Source of the DNA: Aureibacillus halotolerans
GTDB lineage: Bacteria; Bacillota; Bacilli; Bacillales; DSM-28697
Direction: 5' to 3'
DNA length: 64,000 nt
NCBI RefSeq assembly: GCF_004363045.1
Contig: NZ_SNYJ01000001.1
Location: 195,126 to 259,125 of the forward strand
In this document: piece after piece, positions 52,805 through 61,939 of the stretch
How positions within the stretch are numbered: position 1 is the first letter of the stretch
How the letters are laid out: each line of letters opens with the position of its first letter
Made by a program: the position numbers and the translations under genes
The notes under the pieces: generated by a model
What the model was told of the DNA's origin: nothing
The model's database searches: none
Seen by the model: the letters and a program-made list of their open reading frames with translations, nothing else

Positions 52805-53560
52805 TAGGATTAATTTAGAATCTAGTGCCCCATCAGATAACGTAGATCTTATCTTATTCAGGATGAGTTATCGTTCTTGTTTTCGTACAAGTGCACCTTC
52901 AACTCGAGAAGACCTCGTCATGACTTCTTAGTCGTGGAGTCTCGCTAGTCGTCGCTTTTGGTTTATGGTAAAGGGCGAATCAAATGAGAAAGATCTTTTT
53001 TGGTTTCATTTTCAACAGTTACCACGACATTCGATCTACCTTGAAACAGTGCACTGACTTGTCTTATTTGGTTACCACAAGGCTTTTTACCCTCTATACA
53101 ACACCGAGTGTGTAGTGCAAAACAAAAGTGCATAACTTTGCAAGCCAATATTTCGTTGCAACTTTACATGGAGAGTTGGGCGTGCTAGCCTATTTGGCTA
53201 AGCCAATGCCTTATGGCGCTTGGCTTCTTGGCGTAAAGTGCACGCCCATAGAGGCTCCATGTCAAGTTGCATTACTGTGTAGGTGCAATTGCAATGTTAT
53301 GCATTTCTACATTGCCTAACACACCGAGCCACAATAAACAATGCACAAAGAAATAAACATCAGCGTAGTCAACAACGTAGACTCTAGTGGGATCAGTGCG
53401 AGCTGAAGATCCCCTCGAAAAAGCCTGCTTTTTCGTGGAAGCTGAAGCCGTGCCCCACAGAAAGCGAAGTTTGTTGACGGAGCGGTCGACATTCCCGTTC
53501 ACCTTAGCGCATCTTCAACTCAAATGGACCTCGTCGTATTTTCATTGTTGCTGGAGTCTC
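52805..53560 (+). repeat. Mosaic intergenic repeat, tandem unit 1 (interrupted by a small element)
   Basis: First of two tandem copies in a 1.7-kb gene-free gap. It contains the tail block GGAGTCTCGCTAGTCGTCGC (52936), the GATCTTTTTTGGTTTC block (52991), the GTGCACTGACTTGTC block (53049), then ACCGAG interrupted by the 215-bp element, the ATCAGCGTAGTCAACAACG block (53359) and core GCGAGCTGAAGATCCCC with a 9-bp stem (53416-53424 with 53427-53435). The block 52934-53090 is nearly identical to 53551-53725. Confidence 0.85.
53109..53323. mobile_element. Candidate MITE-like palindromic insertion (215 bp)
   Basis: Ends TGTGT...ACACA, with the outer 28 bases of each end matching as inverted repeats at about 20 of 28 positions and ending in identical TGCATAAC. 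Inner inverted arms TGCATAAC-TTTGCAA (53129-53143 with 53289-53303) and TGCAACTT-ACATGGAG...GGGCGTGC (53157-53185 with 53240-53271) make almost the whole element one long hairpin with small internal hairpins. CCGAG flanks it on both sides (53104-53108 and 53324-53328), consistent with a 5-bp target duplication. It carries no ORF with a ribosome binding site. The neighbouring repeat unit has an uninterrupted ACCGAGCCA at the corresponding place. Confidence 0.7.
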
Positions 53561-54200
53561 GCTAGTCGTCGCTTTTGGTTTATGCTAAAGGGCGAATCAA
53601 ATGAGAAAGATCTTTTTTGGTTTCATTTTCAACAGTTACCACGACATTCATGTAAAAGGCATCCGATGATCTACTTTGAAACAGTGCACTGACTTGCCTT
53701 ATTTAGTTTCCACAAGGCTTTTTACTTACGAGACCGAGCCATAAATGTTCGCAGAAACAAACTCAGCGTAGTCAACAACGTAGACTCTAGTGGGATCAGC
53801 GCGAGCTGAAGATCCCCTCGGAAAGCAAGATTCCCAGGAAGCTGAAGCCGTGCCCCACAGAAAGCGAAGTTTGTTGACGGAGCGGTCGACATTCCCGTGC
53901 ACCTCGTCATGTTTTCTTTTCACCCATCGGGTACAAGTGCAACATCGACTCGAAAAGACCTCGTCGTGTTTTCTTTGCTGCTGGAGTCTCACTAGTGACC
54001 GCTTTTGGTTATTGTAAAGAACGAATGAAATGCGATAGACCTCGTTGGTTCAATTTCGGCCATGACCAACTAAGGTAGTGGAAAGGGCACTAGTTAGCAT
54101 ATGGGTCGCTTTGGTGATTTTCGGCAGGACTCTCGCTAATGTCCGCTTTGGTTATTACGTATACACAAGGGCAATACTTTAGTTATTCTTCTCTCTCCAA
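53551..54200 (+). repeat. Mosaic intergenic repeat, tandem unit 2
   Basis: Second tandem copy: tail block from 53551, the GTGCACTGACTTGCC block (53683), uninterrupted GAGACCGAGCCATAAA (53730), the core with GCGCGAGCTGAAGATCCCC (53799) and the tail AAAAGACCTCGTCGTGTTTT (53954). A degenerate third start of the block follows at 54000-54075. It differs from unit 1 by about 25 extra bases near 53650 and lacks the inserted element. From 54200 to the next gene at 54392 nothing is recognised apart from its ribosome binding site. Confidence 0.8.
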
Positions 54201-54391
54201 GTCTCTACTTTCAAGACATAAGTCTGCTCATTTAGCTAATTGGTGAGAGTCCCCGGAGCGATTTGGAAGGTGAAAAGAATTTGTCCATCAATTCATTAAA
54301 AAAAACGTTACGACTTCCACTTTTTGCTTTACAATAAAAGAAGTAGATTTTTTATCGAGTCAATAATGACATTGATCAGGAGTGTGAATTC

Positions 54392-55237
54392 ATGCAATTA
54401 GAACCAACGACACCGCTTCATCTAACCGGGGAACTGCTTTCAACTAATAAAGACCATCTTATTAAACAGGCACTTGCTTCCTCTTTTGCCGGCACACTAT
54501 CATCGAATACAACGATTCTATCAGACAGCCTCTGTCCACTGGAAGCCTCCTTTTCACACATTCTCGATTTGATGAGCAGTCATTTAAAGGGCAATACAAG
54601 TGAAGAGAAGACGTTAGAAGAACTAAACGATCCTGATCATCCCTTGTGGTCCAATGGAGAACATCTCATTTCTATCTTGAACACGATGCCTTATCTTAGT
54701 CAACACCTTTGGGAATTGATAGACGAGCATGCAGAATGTCTTCAATTGACCGTCCCTTCAGTGATCCAACTAAATCAAACCATCTCTCTTCTTTTACAAC
54801 AATTTGTTGCGAGCTGTGCCAATAATTTTATCCAGCATGCCCATGACAACGTCCTGCAATTCACAGCAAAACTAAGTGACCTCTCACTGCCTCTAATAAA
54901 AATTACCAATTCGATTGGCATATGCCCAGTGATTGGAGAGATTGATGAGCAACGTGCTAGCGTCTTAATGGAAAAGGCGCTGAATTTTGTTAAAGAACAA
55001 GCCATTGAACAACTCATTTTTGACCTTTCAGGAGTAGAACACATCGACACACTCATCGCCAAATACATCTTTGATACCGTGAATGCACTTGAACTAATGG
55101 GAGTCCATGTCGTGCTCACTGGATTAAGCACCGAAATCGCCATGTCTACTGTTCAAATGGGCATTCAATTAAACCGTCTGACCGTCCGTCAGAATCTCCA
55201 ACAAGCCTTGCTGCATTTAGGCATCACCTCTGCATAA
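54392..55237 (+). CDS. STAS-domain protein, RsbR-like stressosome component
   Basis: 281 residues. A variable N-terminal helical (non-haem-globin-like) part covers about residues 1-165. The C-terminal STAS domain reads LPLIKITNSIGICPVIGEID, then LIFDLSGVEHIDTLIAKYIFDTV and GVHVVLTGLSTEIAMSTVQMG. This is the RsbR co-antagonist pattern; the conserved Ser/Thr in DLSGVEHIDT lies where RsbT phosphorylates stressosome STAS domains. It would be part of the complex controlling the general stress response; rsbS/rsbT are not here, so it is an orphan paralogue. CAGGAGTG precedes the ATG. It ends in a hairpin shared with the convergent gene. Confidence 0.85.
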   Translation: MQLEPTTPLHLTGELLSTNKDHLIKQALASSFAGTLSSNTTILSDSLCPLEASFSHILDLMSSHLKGNTSEEKTLEELNDPDHPLWSNGEHLISILNTMPYLSQHLWELIDEHAECLQLTVPSVIQLNQTISLLLQQFVASCANNFIQHAHDNVLQFTAKLSDLSLPLIKITNSIGICPVIGEIDEQRASVLMEKALNFVKEQAIEQLIFDLSGVEHIDTLIAKYIFDTVNALELMGVHVVLTGLSTEIAMSTVQMGIQLNRLTVRQNLQQALLHLGITSA

Positions 55238-55242
55238 ACATT

Positions 55243-55272
55243 AAAACCAGCGCCCATTAGGAAGCTGGTTTT
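55243..55272. terminator. Terminator overlapping convergent gene ends
   Basis: Perfect 9-bp stem (55243-55251 with 55264-55272), A-run left and T-run right; the right arm lies inside the last codons of the minus-strand gene. Confidence 0.75.
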
Positions 55273-55859
55273 TCGTTGTCTGTGATGGGTTCATACGAGT
55301 CATAGATTGAAAGCATCTCTTCCTTTGTCATCCTAGAGCTTTCTGAGTCGACATTTTTAAAACCAGCTACGCTATAAGTAAATCCTGTGTCTGGATCCTT
55401 CCAACGAAGGGAAGCGCTTGAGCCATCTTCTTCGTATAATCCTGTTATTTCATTTGATAGATCGATTTCAATCGCTTCATCACTCTCATTAAAACTCGGA
55501 TTTCCAGTCAACACCATACTATTGTATACGCCATTTTCTTCAAATCTATACATTTGATCAAACCTAAAATGACCTTCACCCAATTTAACAATGTCTGAAC
55601 GTGTAACCTCGAGTCTCGGATCAGTTGGCAATTTCACATCTTTAAAATTGGCACGGACGTTAGCTTTATCCACTTCTGTTTGATCACACTCCTCTTCGTG
55701 AAGGCATGCCCCAAATCTGACAGGAACTTCATCGAGATGAACGATTGGTTTTTCAAGATCATTTGCTGTGGTGGAGGTTCCTGACGGAGAAAAGAAGATA
55801 AGGAAAAGTGAAAGAGAGATCACTGCTGCGACGAACAGAAGTAGCCTTTTTTTCGGTAA
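55257..55859 (-). CDS. Secreted protein of unknown function
   Basis: About 200 residues if translation begins at 55859. The signal-peptide-like N-terminus would read PKKRLLLFVAAVISLSLFLI and continue FFSPSGTSTTA, then a soluble acidic domain with two cysteines (GACLHEEECDQ). The first conventional codon, GTG at 55823, would remove the positively charged n-region and leave a poor signal. The good ribosome binding site AAAGGAG lies eight bases before an in-frame TTA at 55859, with a stop codon just upstream. So the start codon looks mutated, noncanonical or miscalled. No domain is recognised. The gene converges on the RsbR-like gene and lies beyond the end of the opp operon. Confidence 0.6.
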   Translation of the reverse strand, partial: LPKKRLLLFVAAVISLSLFLIFFSPSGTSTTANDLEKPIVHLDEVPVRFGACLHEEECDQTEVDKANVRANFKDVKLPTDPRLEVTRSDIVKLGEGHFRFDQMYRFEENGVYNSMVLTGNPSFNESDEAIEIDLSNEITGLYEEDGSSASLRWKDPDTGFTYSVAGFKNVDSESSRMTKEEMLSIYDSYEPITDNEKPAS

Positions 55860-55987
55860 CGCTTACACTCCTTTCCATTGGTAACATATTCTAGAGATGC
55901 ACTAAAATGTTATAGCTTGGTGAACATCGCTTTAGAAACTAAAAAACACACTGGCGCATCTTTCGACCAGTGTGTTTTTACTTATAC

Positions 55988-57001
55988 TTACGCCATTGCC
56001 ACGTCTCTAAATTGATCCGCATGCTTTGGATCATGAATATGACATGCAACGTAATGATTGCTTCGCGCTTCTAGCCACTGGGGCACAACCTCCGCACAAA
56101 CTTCGCGTGCGAACGGACAACGCGTTCGGAATGGACAGCCGCTTGGTGGATCAACCGGACTTGGCACATCTCCTTCAATTACAATACGTTCCCGTGTACG
56201 TTCAGCCACTGGATCAGCCAGTGGGATCGCAGACAACAAAGCTCGCGTATAAGGGTGAAGTGGTTCAGCGTACAAATCATCACTACTCGCAAGCTCAGCA
56301 AAATGCCCGAGGTACATAACTCCAACACGGTCACTGATGTATTTCACCATCGACAAGTCATGGGCAATGAAAAGGTACGTCAGCCCACGATCTCTTTGCA
56401 GGTCCTTCATCAGATTGACAACCTGTGCTTGGATTGATACGTCCAATGCAGAGATTGGTTCATCAGCGATAATAAAATCAGGATCTACTGCCAACGCACG
56501 TGCAATCCCAATACGCTGACGTTGTCCACCCGAAAATTCATGGGCATAACGAGTCGCGTGCTCTTTGTTTAAGCCTACCGTTTCAAGCAACTCAGTGACT
56601 CGATCGCTTCGTTCTTTATTCAATTTGGCGAGCTTATGAATATCAATGCCTTCTGCAATAATATCACGAACGATTAGTCTCGGATTCAAAGACGAATAAG
56701 GATCCTGGAAAATCATTTGCATTTTACGGTCCATGGCGAGTTTGTCTTTTTGTGTCTTTGCACCGTAAACACTTTTGCCGTCGTAAAGGACATCGCCTTC
56801 TGTAGGATTGTAGAGACGACTCATCGTTCGACCAACAGTCGATTTACCACAACCAGATTCTCCTACAAGACCGAGTGTCTCCCCTTTATAAATATCAAAG
56901 GTAAGTCCATCAACAGCTTTTAATATCTGACCGCGCCCTACGTCAAAGTGCTTTTTTAAACCATCGACATGAATTAACGTTTCATTTTTTTGCTTGCTCA
57001 T
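55988..57001 (-). CDS. oppF: Oligopeptide ABC transporter ATP-binding protein OppF
   Basis: 337 residues. Walker A GESGCGKST, signature EFSGGQRQRIGIARAL, Walker B FIIADEPISALDVS, and the C-terminal oligo/dipeptide-type extension with a cysteine cluster (GCPFRTRCPFAREVC) that resembles the Fe-S or zinc-binding tail of OppD/OppF. ATG at 57001 overlaps the oppD stop (56998-57001) with GGAGGA upstream. It is the last gene of oppABCDF and forms the ATPase heterodimer with OppD. Confidence 0.95.
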   Translation of the reverse strand: MSKQKNETLIHVDGLKKHFDVGRGQILKAVDGLTFDIYKGETLGLVGESGCGKSTVGRTMSRLYNPTEGDVLYDGKSVYGAKTQKDKLAMDRKMQMIFQDPYSSLNPRLIVRDIIAEGIDIHKLAKLNKERSDRVTELLETVGLNKEHATRYAHEFSGGQRQRIGIARALAVDPDFIIADEPISALDVSIQAQVVNLMKDLQRDRGLTYLFIAHDLSMVKYISDRVGVMYLGHFAELASSDDLYAEPLHPYTRALLSAIPLADPVAERTRERIVIEGDVPSPVDPPSGCPFRTRCPFAREVCAEVVPQWLEARSNHYVACHIHDPKHADQFRDVAMA

Positions 57002-58029
57002 GATGTTGATCCTCCTCCCGCCAACACTCGTTCCGGGGGCTCTACCTTTGGTGAACGTTCATCATTTAACCAGCATGCGGCTTTCTGGGTTTCAGAAATA
57101 GGCTCGAGTGCTGGGTTATGGTCCACACACACCTTCATCGCATAAGGACAACGAGCAGCAAAAGGGCAACCCACAGGTGGATCAGACAAATCAGGCGGTG
57201 AGCCTGGAATCGCCTGAAGCACTTCTTCCTTCATGTTTGGGTTTGGCATGGAAGAAAGCAATCCCCACGTATACGGGTGCTTTGGCTGATAAAAGATTTC
57301 ATCAACTGTACCGGTTTCGGCAACCTGTCCTCCGTACATTACAATAACGCGATCCGCCATATTGGCCACGACACCAAGATCATGCGTAATCAACACAATG
57401 GCTGTTCCTAGCTTTTCTTTTAAATCATTCATCAACTCAAGAATTTGCGCTTGTATTGTCACGTCTAGGGCGGTGGTTGGCTCATCTGCGATCAATACTT
57501 TCGGATCACATGCCAGTGCAATTGCAATGACGACACGTTGTCGCATGCCTCCAGAGAATTGATGAGGAAACTGATCAATCCGCTTTTCAGGATACGGAAT
57601 TCCGACGAGTCGAAGCAACTCGATCGCTCTCTCTTTTGCTTGAGAACTTGTTAGCTTTTGATGCTTCTTCAACCCTTCAACAATTTGTGCTCCGACTTTC
57701 ATTGTTGGGTTCAATGCTGACATGGGGTCTTGGAAAATCATTGAGATTTCTTTCCCACGAAGCTTTTGCATTTCTTTTTCTTTATAGTTGATGATGTTTT
57801 TCCCTTTATAAAGAATTTCGCCATCTTTGATTTCACCAGGAGGTTTTGGGATTAAACCCATCACAGCACGTGTTGTCACTGATTTCCCAGAACCTGATTC
57901 TCCAACGATCGCTAGCGTTTCTCCTTCACGGAGGTCAAAATCCATCCCACGAACCGCTTGAACCTCACCAGCATACGTGTGAAACGAAACGCGCAAATTT
58001 TTTACAGACAATATGGGGTCCTTTGCCAA
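56998..58029 (-). CDS. oppD: Oligopeptide ABC transporter ATP-binding protein OppD
   Basis: 343 residues. Walker A GESGSGKSVTT, signature QFSGGMRQRVVIAIAL, Walker B VLIADEPTTALDVT and the tail GCPFAARCPYAMKVC. The start is set at TTG 58029 because AAGGAGG lies eight bases upstream; a GTG at 58038 overlaps that ribosome binding site. Overlap with oppF is ATGA. It is the partner ATPase of OppF in peptide import. Confidence 0.95.
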   Translation of the reverse strand: MAKDPILSVKNLRVSFHTYAGEVQAVRGMDFDLREGETLAIVGESGSGKSVTTRAVMGLIPKPPGEIKDGEILYKGKNIINYKEKEMQKLRGKEISMIFQDPMSALNPTMKVGAQIVEGLKKHQKLTSSQAKERAIELLRLVGIPYPEKRIDQFPHQFSGGMRQRVVIAIALACDPKVLIADEPTTALDVTIQAQILELMNDLKEKLGTAIVLITHDLGVVANMADRVIVMYGGQVAETGTVDEIFYQPKHPYTWGLLSSMPNPNMKEEVLQAIPGSPPDLSDPPVGCPFAARCPYAMKVCVDHNPALEPISETQKAACWLNDERSPKVEPPERVLAGGGSTS

Positions 58030-58049
58030 GTTCCACACCTCCTTCTTTG

Positions 58050-59069
58050 TTAGTCCCTCATTTTCGGATCAATCGCATCGCGCAGGCCGTCTGCTACCAT
58101 ATTGAAACTAATCAACAATACACTAATGACGATCGCAGGAAACAGAACCATGTGAGGGAATGTTTGAAGCGAGTCAAATCCACTATCCACCAATGACCCT
58201 AATGATGCTCTAGGAACTGGAACACCTAAGCCAATAAAACTTAGGAAAGCTTCAAAAAAGATCGCAGTCGGAATCGTAAACATTGTCGTAATGATGATCT
58301 GCCCGAGTGAATTTGGAAATAAATGCTTAAAAATCAATCTTGAATTGCTAGCACCAAGCGTTCTTGAAGCGAGTATATATTCTTGGTTCTTAAGCTTAAG
58401 AATTTGTGACCGAACAATTCTACCCATATTGACCCATCCTGTAATTACCATTGCGAGGATAATTGCTGGTATCCCAGGTTTTAAATAGATTAACAGCATA
58501 ATGATGACAATTAAATTTGGAATCCCTACGAGCACCTCAATAATTCGTTGCATAATGTTGTCGACTCTACCACCGAAGAAACCTGAAATCGCTCCGTATA
58601 ACGTACCTATGAGCAAATCCAGCAAGGCTGCTACGACACCAATTAAAAGGGAGATTTGCGTACCTACCCAGACTCTTGTCCAAATATCACGTCCAAGATT
58701 ATCGCTACCAAACCAATAGTACACATCGTCTAGATTTCGATCTTCATAAGGGTTTGTGCCAATATTCGTTGTCCCATCAAATGGCAGCCAACTAATATTC
58801 TCTAACACTGGAATACGTGCAGGTAAATTCGTGTGCATGATTTCCTGATCACTGAACTTATGCCCGCTTATCTCAGGTCCGATAAATGACATTGCCGTTA
58901 TGATGATAACTAGAAAAATTCCAACGATGGCGCCTTTATTTTTACGTAGCTTGCGGAAAGCATCCTGCCAGAAACTAATGGATGGCCCGCTCACCTTCTC
59001 CTGATCAAACGTCTCCGTCGCAGGAGTAAACAAATCTTTGCTGATGTTGTCTTGGGGCTTATTTGCCAT
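58050..59069 (-). CDS. oppC: Oligopeptide ABC transporter permease OppC
   Basis: 339 residues. An N-terminal cytosolic extension of about 30 residues precedes the first membrane helix, then a large external loop (about residues 65-130), then the five-helix core with EAA-like loop SRTLGASNSRLIFKHLFPNSLGQ and the C-terminal NMVADGLRDAIDPKMRD motif typical of OppC/DppC. ATG at 59069 shares its A with the oppB stop (TAATG). It forms the channel with OppB. Confidence 0.94.
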   Translation of the reverse strand: MANKPQDNISKDLFTPATETFDQEKVSGPSISFWQDAFRKLRKNKGAIVGIFLVIIITAMSFIGPEISGHKFSDQEIMHTNLPARIPVLENISWLPFDGTTNIGTNPYEDRNLDDVYYWFGSDNLGRDIWTRVWVGTQISLLIGVVAALLDLLIGTLYGAISGFFGGRVDNIMQRIIEVLVGIPNLIVIIMLLIYLKPGIPAIILAMVITGWVNMGRIVRSQILKLKNQEYILASRTLGASNSRLIFKHLFPNSLGQIIITTMFTIPTAIFFEAFLSFIGLGVPVPRASLGSLVDSGFDSLQTFPHMVLFPAIVISVLLISFNMVADGLRDAIDPKMRD

Positions 59070-59998
59070 TAGTTACTCCCTCCTGCTAAACGAATTCGCG
59101 GATCGATAATTCCATAGAAGATATCAATGAGAAAGATCGTTACTATAAATATTACGCTGTAAAACAACGTTGTTCCCATAATTACAGGATAGTCGTTAAC
59201 AAGAATAGATTGTACAAACTGTTCCCCAATCCCCGGAATACCGAAGATACGTTCAATAACGAGGGAACCTGTCACGATACTTACAACCAAAGGACCTAAA
59301 ATTGTAATAACTGGAATAAGCGCATTACGAATAGAGTGCTTTATGATTACAGCAAGCGGTGAGACACCTTTTGCTCGTGCGGTAATAATATAGTCTTGTC
59401 CAAGTACCTCTATCATCTCAGTTCGCATAAAACGAGCCACCGTTGCAATGACGACAACAGATAGTGCAAGTACTGGCATCACATGATACTCTAATCCGTC
59501 CCAGCCTGCTACCGGAAGAATTCTAAACTCCACTCCAAACGAATATTGCATGACACCTGCAAACACGAAGGAAGGAATTGAAATCCCCAGCACAGCTATG
59601 ATAAGCGCAATATAGTCAATAGACGTGTTTTGCCTTAGTGCTGCGATGATGCCTAAAATTAATCCGACCACCGTTCCTAAAATGATAGCTTCTAAACCTA
59701 GTACGGCTGATGGCTGAATACGAGCAGTAATCATTGGAAGGACATCACGCCCTGGATACTGAAACGATTGCCCAAGATCTCCTTGAAACATATTCACCCA
59801 AAACGTCACATAGCGTTCTGGCAATGGATCATCCAGACCATAGCGTTCGTTTAATAATTCAATCTGTGCAGGCGAAAGTTTCTCTGCGTTTTTGTATGGC
59901 GATCCAGGCAGTCCCTGCATAAGAAGAAATGTCAGTGTCGCAATAACAATAAATGTAACGACCATGTAGCCTAATCTTGATAATGCATATTTCCCCAT
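59069..59998 (-). CDS. oppB: Oligopeptide ABC transporter permease OppB
   Basis: 309 residues from the second of two tandem ATGs (GGAGG seven bases upstream). The N-terminal YALSRLGYMVVTFIVIATLTF helix, the GLDDPLPERYVTFWVNMFQGDLGQSF signature and the loop ARAKGVSPLAVIIKHSIRNALIP are the standard OppB/DppB motifs; the end reads DIFYGIIDPRIRL. The gene is separated from oppA by about 120 bases that hold a hairpin. Confidence 0.94.
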   Translation of the reverse strand: MGKYALSRLGYMVVTFIVIATLTFLLMQGLPGSPYKNAEKLSPAQIELLNERYGLDDPLPERYVTFWVNMFQGDLGQSFQYPGRDVLPMITARIQPSAVLGLEAIILGTVVGLILGIIAALRQNTSIDYIALIIAVLGISIPSFVFAGVMQYSFGVEFRILPVAGWDGLEYHVMPVLALSVVVIATVARFMRTEMIEVLGQDYIITARAKGVSPLAVIIKHSIRNALIPVITILGPLVVSIVTGSLVIERIFGIPGIGEQFVQSILVNDYPVIMGTTLFYSVIFIVTIFLIDIFYGIIDPRIRLAGGSN

Positions 59999-60071
59999 CA
60001 TTTCACCTCCAACAGTTTTTTACGTTTGCGATGCAAAGTAATCAAATAGGTATAATTGCATAAAGAAGAGA

Positions 60072-60095
60072 GCGGCTCGCCTGATGGCCAGCCGC
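60072..60095 (-). terminator. Hairpin between oppA and oppB
   Basis: 10-bp GC-rich stem with one mismatch (60072-60081 with 60086-60095), TGAT loop (ATCA on the transcript). Probably a 3' stabiliser or partial terminator that raises oppA over oppBCDF. Confidence 0.6.
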
Positions 60096-60115
60096 CCTGC
60101 TATCGTCAAACGCAG

Positions 60116-61828
60116 TTAGTTTTTGCTTCCATCAATGGATGCCCACTTGTAGCTGAACTCAGCGCCAAAGACGTGAACATACAAATCTTGTACATATGGC
60201 TTACGTAGGTATAGAATACCACGTTGGTAAATTGGAGAAATGGCTACGTCTCCTTCAAGAAGCAATTTTTCAGCTTCAGCAAACAATTCGAAACGCTTTT
60301 GAATGTCATCAAATTCAGCAGAAGCTTCTGCCATTAATGCATCGTATTCTTCATTGCAATATTTTCCATCGTTGTTTCCGTTGTCACAGATAAACAATTC
60401 AAGGAACGTTTGTGGATCCTGATAGTCAGGTGACCAACCCGAAATAACCATATCAAACTGTTGAGAAGCAGACAAGTCTAAACGCTGTGTAAAAGGCTGT
60501 TGGTTAATGTTAACAGTCAATCCTTGCAAGTTTTGTTGCAATTGCTCTTGAATAAACTGTGCTGTTAGGCCTGCACCTTCTGTATCGTCTGTTAACAATT
60601 CAATTGTCAAGCTTTCTTGTCCAAGCTCTTGAAGACCTTTTTGGAAATATTCATTAGCCGCATCTGTTGGTTCATCATTAAAAGTCCCTGCAATTTCACG
60701 GTAGTCTGCACCATCTTCTGTTTTAGAAAGACCTTGTGGTACTAAGTAATCTGCTGCCACTGAACCGTTGTTTTGAATAACTGTTGCATGACCTTCTTTG
60801 TCATAACCTAGCTCAATTGCACGACGGATGTTTTCATTTTGGAAATATTCTCTTGTATTGTTGAACAATAGGTAGAATACAGCAGATTCTTTAAATTCAT
60901 GTAGCTCTTCGTTGCCTTGAAAGCGAGTTGCATACTCACCGCGAAGTCCCCATTTTTGATCAATTTCGCCAGTTTCATACAAACTCATATCAGCCTGCTG
61001 GTCTTTTACTACCTGTACATTTACAGCTGCAAGCTGTACAGTTTCAGCATCCCAATATCCTTCGTTTTTAGCGAACGACCAGCCTGCGCCTGGATTCCAT
61101 TCGCTAAGAACGAAAGGCCCATTGTACAACGTGTTTTCAACCGTTGTCCCATAAGCTCCGCCTTTTTCTGTAGCGAATGCTTCTGGTTGCGGGAAGTATA
61201 CAGGGAAGGCAAGCAACCCTTTAAAATAAGGTACTGGGTTTTCTAGTGTGATTTCTAACGTTTTTTCGTCGACAGCTTTTACTCCAAGCTGATCAACTTG
61301 TCCAAACACATCGCTACCATCCGTGATGATCGCCGTTGCGTTCTTCACAGGTGCAAAGATGTACGCATACTGAGAAAGCGTGTCTGGCGATAATGCTTTT
61401 TGCCAAGCGTAAACGAAGTCTCCTGCAGTCACAGGTTCTTCATTAGACCATTTGGCATCATCGCGGATTTTAAATGTCCAAACAGTGCCGTCTTCAGAAA
61501 TGGTTGGTTCTTCTGCTGCCATCCCTAGTACAGTTTGATCATTTTCGTCCATACGAAGAAGACCTTCCATTGCGTTATTTAATGCGGTAAATGAGATGGT
61601 GTCAGTAATTTGAGTTGAGTCCATTGAACTAATTTCGTCACCTTCACTCAAGTTCAATACTTGCTCACCAGCTGCTGCACTTTCGTCAGTCGCTTGTTCT
61701 TCCGTGGTTTCCCCGTCAGTGCCATTGTCAGCACTTTCTGTGTCTGAGCCGCCGCCGCTACATGCAGAGATGACAAGCATCAATGCAGCAACAAGTGCAA
61801 ACAGCCAAAACTTTGTACCTTTTTTCAT
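60116..61828 (-). CDS. oppA: Oligopeptide-binding lipoprotein OppA
   Basis: 570 residues. The signal peptide ends in lipobox ISAC followed by a Gly/Ser/Glu-rich linker (SGGGSDTESADNG), then the SBP_bac_5 peptide-binding fold: LNLSEGDEISSMDSTQ, TVWTFKIRDDAKWSNEEPVTAGDFVYAW, VENTLYNGPFVLSEWNPG and IRRAIELGYDK. It resembles the OppA/DppE branch. AGGGGG lies upstream of adjacent GTG (61831) and ATG (61828) codons; ATG is chosen. It is the first gene of oppABCDF, recognising peptides outside the cell, often also signalling peptides. Confidence 0.94.
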   Translation of the reverse strand: MKKGTKFWLFALVAALMLVISACSGGGSDTESADNGTDGETTEEQATDESAAAGEQVLNLSEGDEISSMDSTQITDTISFTALNNAMEGLLRMDENDQTVLGMAAEEPTISEDGTVWTFKIRDDAKWSNEEPVTAGDFVYAWQKALSPDTLSQYAYIFAPVKNATAIITDGSDVFGQVDQLGVKAVDEKTLEITLENPVPYFKGLLAFPVYFPQPEAFATEKGGAYGTTVENTLYNGPFVLSEWNPGAGWSFAKNEGYWDAETVQLAAVNVQVVKDQQADMSLYETGEIDQKWGLRGEYATRFQGNEELHEFKESAVFYLLFNNTREYFQNENIRRAIELGYDKEGHATVIQNNGSVAADYLVPQGLSKTEDGADYREIAGTFNDEPTDAANEYFQKGLQELGQESLTIELLTDDTEGAGLTAQFIQEQLQQNLQGLTVNINQQPFTQRLDLSASQQFDMVISGWSPDYQDPQTFLELFICDNGNNDGKYCNEEYDALMAEASAEFDDIQKRFELFAEAEKLLLEGDVAISPIYQRGILYLRKPYVQDLYVHVFGAEFSYKWASIDGSKN

Positions 61829-61910
61829 CACGTTCTTACCCCCTAATAGTCTTATGAAATTCTTCCAAGCTAGGCCTTTTTACAGATGCATAAAAAAACC
61901 CTTGTCTACC

Positions 61911-61939
61911 ATTATACAAATTCCATGAACATTTTGCAC
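61911..61939 (-). promoter_or_regulatory. Candidate opp promoter
   Basis: Minus strand: GTGCAA (61934-61939), 17-base spacer, TATAAT (61911-61916). The 400-base gap to the DUF3899 gene (61829-62228) shows nothing else recognisable; in particular no T-box or other riboswitch fold is evident. Confidence 0.5.

Noticed and set aside
53129..53303. Integron attC-type recombination site
   Set aside because: There is a GTTGGGC-like string and strong secondary structure, but no integrase, no second site and no cassette; flanking duplication and empty site fit a transposable element better.
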